Shown piece by piece: positions 58,734 through 64,000 of a stretch of DNA of 64,000 nt. This DNA is from Actinomycetota bacterium (lineage in GTDB: Bacteria; Actinomycetota; Acidimicrobiia; Acidimicrobiales; Ilumatobacteraceae). The number at the start of each line of letters is the position of its first letter. The stretch's first letter is position 1. The notes beneath the pieces are model-generated. The model was given only the letters and a program-made list of their open reading frames with translations, was not told the origin of the DNA and ran no database searches. The stretch spans positions 1 through 64,000 of the forward strand of contig VFZC01000008.1 of the NCBI GenBank assembly GCA_016871355.1, in the 5' to 3' direction. Made by a program: the position numbers and the translations under genes.

Positions 58734-58739
58734 TATCGT
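58734..58739 (+). promoter_or_regulatory. -10 element of leaderless promoter (dut)
   Basis: TATCGT, 6 nt before GTG 58746; this chooses it over GTG 58744 in another frame. Confidence 0.6.
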
Positions 58740-58745
58740 CGAAGT

Positions 58746-59201
58746 GTGTCCGAAGCGTCCTGGCCCCGTGTGAGCGTTCCGGTCGTCCGTCTCGACGCCG
58801 ATCTACCACTTCCCGCCTACGCACATGCAGGAGACGCCGGACTCGACTTGTTGGCACGCGAGGATGCGCTCGTGAGCGCGGGCGGTGGTCGGGTCCTCGT
58901 TCCGACCGGAATCGCTCTCGCCCTACCGCGGGGTACCGCGGCCTTCGTTCTGCCCCGCAGCGGGTTGGCACTGAAGCACGGTGTCACGGTCGTGAACAGT
59001 CCCGGTCTCGTCGACTGCGCCTACCGAGGCGAGATCAAGGTCGTATTGCTCAACACCGATCCGACCGCCGACTATCAGGTTCGCCGCGGCGATCGCATCG
59101 CACAGCTCGTGGTGCAGTCGGTTCTGGAAGTGCAGTGGAACGAAGTCGAGTCGCTCGACGGCGACGACCGCGGCGGCGGATTCGGTCACTCCGGCCGCTA
59201 G
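58746..59201 (+). CDS. dut: dUTP diphosphatase
   Basis: The 151-residue trimeric-type dUTPase has all motifs: HAGDAGLDLLA (I), PRSGLALKHGVTV (III, with the SGLA active site), NSPGLVDCAYRGEIKVVLLN, DRIAQLVV (IV) and RGGGFGHSGR (V, nucleotide lid). It hydrolyses dUTP to dUMP, protecting DNA and feeding thymidylate synthesis. The last 4 bases overlap the convergent acyltransferase gene. Confidence 0.96.
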   Translation: MSEASWPRVSVPVVRLDADLPLPAYAHAGDAGLDLLAREDALVSAGGGRVLVPTGIALALPRGTAAFVLPRSGLALKHGVTVVNSPGLVDCAYRGEIKVVLLNTDPTADYQVRRGDRIAQLVVQSVLEVQWNEVESLDGDDRGGGFGHSGR

Positions 59202-59938
59202 GCGGCGGCTGACATCTCGTCGAGTTCGCGCGCGATCAGAGCCCGAACGTCGTCACGTAACTTCGGCATGTCGTCGATCGTCATTCCTTCGGTGGAAATC
59301 GGATCGAGGACACGGACCACCGCGTTCGAGTCGCCCAGTCGCCAGTCGTGTTTGCGTAGCGCGGTGCGTGTTCCGTGAACGACGAGCGGCAGGATCGGCA
59401 CACCGGCGTCGATCGCCAGCCGGAACGCGCCATCTTTGAACGCGCCAAGTGAACCGTCGGCCGAACGCGTGCCTTCGGGGAAGATCATCACCGACACATT
59501 CTTGCGCAAGCGGTCGTGGCAAGCGGCCAGGGCCGCTGCACCACTCGCTCGATTGCCGCGCACCAAACGAATGTCGCCGGCCATCCGCATCATCCAACCC
59601 ACCAGCGGAATCTTGAAGATCGTCTCCTTCGACATCCACTTCATCTCGATGGGCAGGTGACTGATGAGGAGGATGTCGACGAAGCTCTCGTGATTGGACA
59701 CCACCACGTACGGGTGTCGCTTGTCGGCGGGAAGTTGGCCGCTGGTCCGGAACTTCCACATCGGAGTGAGCACTTGATGAACCACGGTCAGTTTGCGGAA
59801 CAAGTAACCCGCGGCGTAGTGGCCCTTGTCGAAGGGAAGAGTGACGAGCCAGGTGACGAAGACCAGCGGCGTCCAGACGATGATGACGATCCCGAGGACC
59901 GCCCAACTCCAGACGCTGAGGATGCTTCTTCTGATCAC
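59198..59938 (-). CDS. 1-acyl-sn-glycerol-3-phosphate acyltransferase
   Basis: The 246-residue membrane protein has an N-terminal hydrophobic helix (about 8-33), VVSNHESFVDILLISHL with the H-x4-D catalytic pair, FPEGTRSADG and VPILPLVVHGTR, the PlsC pattern. It would convert lysophosphatidate to phosphatidate. GTG 59938; divergent from cdd by 61 bases. Confidence 0.92.
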   Translation of the reverse strand: MIRRSILSVWSWAVLGIVIIVWTPLVFVTWLVTLPFDKGHYAAGYLFRKLTVVHQVLTPMWKFRTSGQLPADKRHPYVVVSNHESFVDILLISHLPIEMKWMSKETIFKIPLVGWMMRMAGDIRLVRGNRASGAAALAACHDRLRKNVSVMIFPEGTRSADGSLGAFKDGAFRLAIDAGVPILPLVVHGTRTALRKHDWRLGDSNAVVRVLDPISTEGMTIDDMPKLRDDVRALIARELDEMSAAA

Positions 59939-59986
59939 GCGCTATCCTCGCACACGGGGTCGACACCACACCGTCACACGGCGTCG

Positions 59987-59992
59987 TAAGTT
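59987..59992 (+). promoter_or_regulatory. -10 element of leaderless promoter (cdd-deoC)
   Basis: TAAGTT, 7 nt before GTG 60000. Confidence 0.5.
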
Positions 59993-59999
59993 GTGGTCC

Positions 60000-60437
60000 G
60001 TGAGCGAGAACTGGCCGTATCCACCCGAACACCGCGTCGCCGAACTGTTCGCTGCCGCCAAGCGCGTGCAGGAGCAGGCTTACGCGCCGTACTCCCACTT
60101 CCTCGTGGGCGCAGCGATCCTGTCGTCGTCGGGTCGAATTCACGTTGGCTGCAACGTCGAGAACGCGGCCTACCCCGTCGGCACGTGTGCCGAAGCGGGT
60201 GCCATCGCGGCGATGTGCGCCGCCGGTGATCGTGACATCGCGGTGCTCGTCACGATTTGCGACAGTGTCGACGTGGGTACGTGTTGCGGCGGTTGTCGTC
60301 AGCGCGTTCGTGAGTTCGCCCAACCGTCCACACCCATCTACGCGTGCGGTCCCGATGGTGTACGCGCGACCTTCACCATGGAGTCGCTCCTTCCCACGTC
60401 GTTCGGGCCCGAGAATCTGAGCGGTTTCGTGTCGTGA
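60000..60437 (+). CDS. cdd: Cytidine deaminase
   Basis: The 145-residue enzyme has CNVENAAYP, the catalytic C63-A-E65 in TCAEAGAIAAM, and the second zinc pair C96 and C99 in TCCGGCRQ. The usual Pro before the first of these Cys (PCGxCRQ) is Cys95 here. It deaminates cytidine and deoxycytidine. GTG 60000 follows TAAGTT. The TGA overlaps the deoC GTG, so both are co-translated. Confidence 0.92.
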   Translation: MSENWPYPPEHRVAELFAAAKRVQEQAYAPYSHFLVGAAILSSSGRIHVGCNVENAAYPVGTCAEAGAIAAMCAAGDRDIAVLVTICDSVDVGTCCGGCRQRVREFAQPSTPIYACGPDGVRATFTMESLLPTSFGPENLSGFVS

Positions 60438-61171
60438 TCTCCGATCGCGAGATCGCGCAGCGGGCGCTCGTCTGTCTCGATCTGACGAATCTCGACGACC
60501 AGTGCACTCGAGACGACGTGATTCGTCTGTGTGCGCGGGCGACGACTCCTTTCGGACACGTCGCCGCGGTATGCGTGTGGCCACGGTTCGTCGCCACGGC
60601 AGCCGAGTGTCTGGCTGGTCGTGACGTCGACATCGCCACCGTCGTGAATTTCCCGTCGGGAGACGAACCACTCGGCGATGTGGTCGACATGACGCGAGCA
60701 TCGCTGGCAGACGGAGCCACGGAGATCGATCTCGTTCTTCCGTATTCGTCGTTCGTTCGTGGCGACACCGCCCGCGCGAGCGAGTACGTGTCGACGGTGC
60801 GACGTGTCGTGCCGTCCGAGTGCCACCTCAAGGTGATCCTCGAAACCGGTGAAATCGGCGACGTCGGTCTCGTCGAGGCGGCCGCTCGACTGGCGATTGC
60901 CGCCGGTGCCGACTTCGTGAAGACCTCGACCGGCAAGACGAAGACGTCGGCCATACCCGAAGCCGTTCGCGCCATGCTCGGTGTGATTCGCAACAGCGAT
61001 GCAGTGGTGGGTATCAAGCCGTCGGGCGGCATTCGCACGATCGCCGACGCCCGGTTGTACCTCGGTCTCGCCGACGAGATCATGGGTCCGGCCTGGGCCA
61101 CGCCGCACACGTTCCGGTTCGGCGCGAGTGGGCTTCTCGATGCGATCCTCACGACGCTCGGCGTAACCTGA
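60434..61171 (+). CDS. deoC: Deoxyribose-phosphate aldolase
   Basis: The 245-residue class I aldolase has AAVCVWPRFV, TVVNFPSG, EIDLVLPY, the Schiff-base K163 in FVKTSTGK and the second lysine K195 in GIKPSGGIRT. It cleaves 2-deoxyribose-5-phosphate to glyceraldehyde-3-phosphate and acetaldehyde, completing deoxynucleoside breakdown with cdd. GTG 60434 overlaps the cdd stop. No nucleoside phosphorylase gene is adjacent. Confidence 0.94.
   Translation: MISDREIAQRALVCLDLTNLDDQCTRDDVIRLCARATTPFGHVAAVCVWPRFVATAAECLAGRDVDIATVVNFPSGDEPLGDVVDMTRASLADGATEIDLVLPYSSFVRGDTARASEYVSTVRRVVPSECHLKVILETGEIGDVGLVEAAARLAIAAGADFVKTSTGKTKTSAIPEAVRAMLGVIRNSDAVVGIKPSGGIRTIADARLYLGLADEIMGPAWATPHTFRFGASGLLDAILTTLGVT
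61164..61169 (+). promoter_or_regulatory. -10 element of leaderless promoter (aminotransferase), inside deoC
   Basis: TAACCT, 6 nt before ATG 61176; the hexamer lies in the last codons of deoC. Confidence 0.55.
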
Positions 61172-61175
61172 CCTC

Positions 61176-62348
61176 ATGTCGCGCGTGCCGTTCCTGACCT
61201 CGAAACTGCAGGGGTTCGGCTCGACGATCTTCGCCGAGATGACCGCACTGGCTACCGAGACCGGCTCGATCAATCTCGGACAGGGCTTTCCCGATTACGA
61301 CGGACCGACCGACGTGCTCGACGCGGCCGTGGCCGCGATCCGCTCGGGGCAGAACCAGTATCCCCCGGGTCCGGGTGTGCCGGTTCTGCGGCAGGCGATC
61401 AGTGAACACCAGAAGCGTTTCTGGGGTCTCGACTACGACCCCGATCGCGAGATCTTGGTGACGGCCGGCGCGACCGAGGCCTTGGCCGGATGCCTGCTCG
61501 GATTGCTCGAAACCGGTGACGAGGTCGCCCTCCTCGAACCGATGTACGACAGCTATCAGGCCTGTATCGCCTTGGCTGGTGCGGTGACGCGTCCGGTCAC
61601 GTTGCGGCCGCCTTCCTATTCGTTCGATCCCGACGAGTTTCGTGCGGCCATCACGCCGAAAACTCGGGTGATCCTGCTCAACTCACCGCACAACCCCACC
61701 GGAGCGGTGTTGAACGACGAGCAGTTGAAGACGATCGCCGACGTCGCGATCGCCCACGATCTGATCGTCGTGTCCGACGAGGTGTACGAACACCTCACCT
61801 ACGACGGTGTCGTCCACCGATCGATTGCATCGCTGCCCGGTATGAAGGAGCGAACACTCGTGATCTCGAGCGGTGGCAAGACCTTCAATACCACCGGCTG
61901 GAAGGTGGGTTGGGTGTGCGGCCCGGCTCCGCTCGTGGCCGCGGCGCGGGCCGCCAAGCAGTTCCTCACGTACGTGTCGTCGGGGCCGTTCCAACCCGCC
62001 ATCGCGACCGGACTTCGCCTGCCCGACGAGTACTTCGTCGAGTTGGCTCGTGACTTGCAGACCAAGCGTGATCGTCTCATGACCGGCTTGACTGAGGCTG
62101 GCTTCGACGTCTTCGAGCCGGCCGGTACGTACTTCGTCACCGTCGACATCCGACCGGTCGACCCGTCGGGTGACGGCTATGCGTTCTGCCGTTCGTTGCC
62201 GGCTCGTTGTGGTGTGGTCGGAATCCCGAACGTCGTGTTCTACGACCGTGCTCACGAGAACGAAGGCCGTCATCTGGTTCGCTTCGCCTTCTGCAAGCGA
62301 TTCGAACTCATCGACGAAGCCGTCACTCGGCTGAAGGGGCTCTCGTGA
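61176..62348 (+). CDS. Class I/II PLP aminotransferase, glutamine-transaminase-K-like
   Basis: The 390-residue enzyme has SINLGQGFPDYDGP, NQYPPGPGVPVLRQAI, NSPHNPTGAVL, DEVYEHLTYDG and the PLP lysine K235 in SSGGKTFNTTGWK. It is closest in appearance to the kynurenine/glutamine transaminase K and YbdL group; mycobacterial DapC is a relative, so N-succinyldiaminopimelate transamination is an alternative. The GTGA overlap with an omega-amidase-like nitrilase favours the transaminase-amidase pathway. Confidence 0.9.
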   Translation: MSRVPFLTSKLQGFGSTIFAEMTALATETGSINLGQGFPDYDGPTDVLDAAVAAIRSGQNQYPPGPGVPVLRQAISEHQKRFWGLDYDPDREILVTAGATEALAGCLLGLLETGDEVALLEPMYDSYQACIALAGAVTRPVTLRPPSYSFDPDEFRAAITPKTRVILLNSPHNPTGAVLNDEQLKTIADVAIAHDLIVVSDEVYEHLTYDGVVHRSIASLPGMKERTLVISSGGKTFNTTGWKVGWVCGPAPLVAAARAAKQFLTYVSSGPFQPAIATGLRLPDEYFVELARDLQTKRDRLMTGLTEAGFDVFEPAGTYFVTVDIRPVDPSGDGYAFCRSLPARCGVVGIPNVVFYDRAHENEGRHLVRFAFCKRFELIDEAVTRLKGLS

Positions 62349-63118
62349 AGTTCGCCGCGGTGCAACACGACATCGCGTGGTGCAACCGACAGGCCAATTT
62401 CGCGCATCTGTCCGATCTGATCGCAGCAGCGGTCGATCGTGGGGCCAAGTTCGTTCTGCTCTCCGAAACCTTCTCCACCGGCTTCGCCGTCGAGTCACCC
62501 GACTTCGCCGAAGAAGAAGGTGGGCCGTCATCGCAGTTCTTGGTGACTCAGGCTCGCCACCACGGTGTGTGGGTCGCTGGTTCGTGTCCGGAGATCCCGA
62601 CCGAGTCGTCAGCCGACGATCGTCGTCCGGCCAACACCTTGGTGGTGGCCGCACCCGACGGAACGGTGCACCGTTACCGCAAGATTCATCCGTTCACGTT
62701 CGGTGGCGAGGACCGTCATGTTCGGCCGGGCACCGAACCGGTCACGATCACCGTGGGCGATCTTCGAGTGTCGCTCTTCGTGTGTTACGACCTGCGTTTC
62801 TCCGACGAGTTCTGGCCGTTGGCCCGCGACACCGATGTGTACGTGGTGCCGGCCAACTGGCCCGAGCCTCGCCGCGAGCACTGGATGACGTTGCTGCGCG
62901 CCCGGGCCATCGAGAACCAGGCCTACGTGGTGGGCTGCAATCGCGTGGGATCGGGTGGGGGTCTCCACTATTCGGGTGACAGTTGCATCGTCGATCCCTA
63001 CGGAGACGTGTTGGCCAGCCAGCGCTACGGCGAAGGAATTCTGTTGGCCGATGTCACGGCCGACAGGGTGAAGGAAGTACGCGAGCGCTTCCGCTTCCTG
63101 CCCGATCGACGCTCGTGA
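62345..63118 (+). CDS. Carbon-nitrogen hydrolase, omega-amidase-like
   Basis: The 257-residue nitrilase-superfamily enzyme has the catalytic triad E41 (LLSETFSTGF), K113 (YRKIHPF) and C147 (FVCYDLRFSDEFW). The SETFSTGF and CYDLRF sequences are typical of omega-amidases (Nit2/YafV) that hydrolyse alpha-keto acid amides made by glutamine transaminases. GTG 62345 overlaps the aminotransferase TGA. The stop abuts that of the GNAT gene. Confidence 0.9.
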   Translation: MKFAAVQHDIAWCNRQANFAHLSDLIAAAVDRGAKFVLLSETFSTGFAVESPDFAEEEGGPSSQFLVTQARHHGVWVAGSCPEIPTESSADDRRPANTLVVAAPDGTVHRYRKIHPFTFGGEDRHVRPGTEPVTITVGDLRVSLFVCYDLRFSDEFWPLARDTDVYVVPANWPEPRREHWMTLLRARAIENQAYVVGCNRVGSGGGLHYSGDSCIVDPYGDVLASQRYGEGILLADVTADRVKEVRERFRFLPDRRS

Positions 63119-63595
63119 TCAGCGCAGTCGTTTGGCCATCAGGCTGACGGTTTTCCCCGGTCGGGTTTCTTGTTGGCTCACCTCGACGAAGCCTTCACGA
63201 GCGTGAAAACGCAGTGACCCTTCGTTCAGAGGCTTCACGTTCACCTCGAGTGTGAACCAATCGGCTTGCGCTCGCTGCTCGACTTCGCGGTACAGCAGCG
63301 GACCGATTCCTCGTCCCCGCCAGCCGTCGGTGACCGCCACGCGATCGAGGTACACGAAGCTCGTGTAGTTGTCGCAGAAGTAGAGATAGTTGGGGCTGTC
63401 GTAGTCGACACCCGGGGGCAGGACCATGCAAAAGCCGCGTACCGCTCCTTCGGCTTCGACCACTAAGTTCATCGACGACACTCCGAAGATGTGTTCGAAG
63501 TCGACGAACGTCTCTTCACCGACGGCCGGAACGTTCTCTTGGTTGATGGCATGAGCGATTGCCAGATCGGCAGTTGTCATGTCGCGAACGATCAC
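63119..63595 (-). CDS. GNAT-family N-acetyltransferase
   Basis: The 158-residue protein has the acetyl-CoA pyrophosphate-binding motif in DRVAVTDGWRGRGIGPLLYREV and a late LRFHAREGFVEV strand. The acceptor could be a small molecule or a protein. GTG 63595 has TAGTTT 6 nt upstream. Confidence 0.88.
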   Translation of the reverse strand: MIVRDMTTADLAIAHAINQENVPAVGEETFVDFEHIFGVSSMNLVVEAEGAVRGFCMVLPPGVDYDSPNYLYFCDNYTSFVYLDRVAVTDGWRGRGIGPLLYREVEQRAQADWFTLEVNVKPLNEGSLRFHAREGFVEVSQQETRPGKTVSLMAKRLR

Positions 63596-63601
63596 ACGAC
63601 G

Positions 63602-63607
63602 AAACTA
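63602..63607 (-). promoter_or_regulatory. -10 element of leaderless promoter (GNAT gene)
   Basis: TAGTTT on the minus strand, 6 nt before GTG 63595. Confidence 0.55.
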
Positions 63608-63647
63608 CTCCGATCGAATGGCATCGGGTGCCGAGCGCGTCTCCCAC

Positions 63648-63653
63648 TAGGGT
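63648..63653 (+). promoter_or_regulatory. -10 element of leaderless promoter (ABC ATPase)
   Basis: TAGGGT, 7 nt before GTG 63661. Confidence 0.55.
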
Positions 63654-63660
63654 TCTCGTC

Positions 63661-64000
63661 GTGTCCGGTGGTGAAGCGGTGATCGAGGCGCGAGGCCTCG
63701 TGAAGAGATTCGGCGACTTCGAAGCCGTCAAGAATGTCGATTTCCGGATCGAACGTGGCGAGTCGTTCGGCTTCCTCGGTCCGAACGGTGCCGGTAAGTC
63801 GAGCACCATGCGCATGATCGGTTGCGTGTCGCCCGCGTCGGGTGGTGATCTGCGGATCTTCGGGCTCGACCCGATGGAGCACGGCAGTCGTATTCGTGCC
63901 CGCATGGGTGTGGTTCCTCAGCAGGACAACCTCGACAGCGAGTTGACGGTGCTCGAGAACCTGGTGGTATACGGGCGGTACTTCGACATTCCTCGCGCCG
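63661..64000 (+). CDS. ABC transporter ATP-binding protein (3' end outside window)
   Basis: The first 113 codons are present. The Walker A is LGPNGAGKSS within FGFLGPNGAGKSSTMRMIG, preceded by ARGLVKRFGDFEAV and followed by the Q-loop in GVVPQQDNLDSELTVLENL. This matches the DrrA/NodI-like group of drug or lipopolysaccharide exporters whose permease usually follows. GTG 63661 is placed by the TAGGGT hexamer 7 nt upstream. Confidence 0.92.
   Translation, partial: MSGGEAVIEARGLVKRFGDFEAVKNVDFRIERGESFGFLGPNGAGKSSTMRMIGCVSPASGGDLRIFGLDPMEHGSRIRARMGVVPQQDNLDSELTVLENLVVYGRYFDIPRA

Noticed and set aside
59253-60701. Long minus-strand open frame opposite cdd and deoC
   Set aside because: Arg-rich antisense translation covering dut-side acyltransferase, cdd and deoC; all three real genes have catalytic motifs.

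Overview
The window is high-GC DNA, densely packed with genes on both strands, with GTG starts common, many 4-base ATGA/GTGA gene overlaps and many leaderless promoters. Gene content points to an actinobacterium: fhaA-fhaB-pstP-rodA-pbpA-pknB with trpG and crgA alongside, F420-type luciferase-like oxidoreductases, a WXG100 protein, an EthA-like monooxygenase, and many SDR, CoA-transferase and thiolase genes. The breadth of catabolic genes and the short FhaA suggest a free-living member of the class Acidimicrobiia (Ilumatobacter-like); that placement is inference. No mobile element, CRISPR array or rRNA gene was found.

Layout. 1-6.1 kb: the tail of a Gly/Gln/Pro-repeat protein, a terminator, a Rossmann oxidoreductase, a Fur-family repressor, DUF1003 membrane protein plus soluble MgtE-N/CBS protein, and two luciferase-like oxidoreductases. 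6.2-12.2 kb: tRNA-Ala(TGC), a duplicated NTF2-like protein, an L,D-transpeptidase, a SpoU methyltransferase, a ferredoxin-reductase-like flavoprotein, a MarR regulator with a palindromic site, a thiolase and a small anchored CxxC protein. 12.2-20.3 kb: cell-wall and cell-division signalling block (crgA, trpG/pabA, pknB, pbpA, rodA, pstP, fhaB, fhaA, tRNA-Leu(CAG)) in nearly the M. tuberculosis order. 20.4-32.1 kb: sulfatase, SDRs, aldo/keto reductase, EthA-like monooxygenase, fatty-acid hydroxylase, ABC-F ATPase, FG-GAP lipoprotein, quinone-oxidoreductase-like MDR.

32.1-38.1 kb: TetR regulator, then a same-strand run of PPOX-fold protein, carotenoid oxygenase, branched-chain-type binding lipoprotein and a fused LivH-LivM permease, with no ATPase gene. 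38.1-51.6 kb: unknown secreted proteins, DMT exporter, GGDEF protein with a decayed EAL domain, acyltransferase, DUF1295, YczE-like protein, CoA-transferase, variant cyclase, M20 amidohydrolase, a NUDIX gene that reads in frame into a WXG100 gene, a thiamine-binding-like/HTH pair, HAD phosphatase and MscS channel. 51.6-57 kb: alpha-L-fucosidase facing a GH3 glycosidase and a sulfatase, probably for a sulfated fucose-containing glycan. 57-64 kb: metallo-hydrolase, orn, dut, acyltransferase, cdd-deoC, a transaminase/omega-amidase pair, GNAT, and the start of an ABC ATPase cut by the window edge.

The most general sequence-level observation is that about 21 start codons sit exactly 6-8 nt behind a TANNNT hexamer, which indicates widespread leaderless transcription and fixes several gene starts. 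The observations most worth following are the NUDIX-WXG100 read-through frame, the fucosidase/GH3/sulfatase locus, the carotenoid oxygenase-transporter operon, and a DnaA-box inverted pair upstream of crgA.
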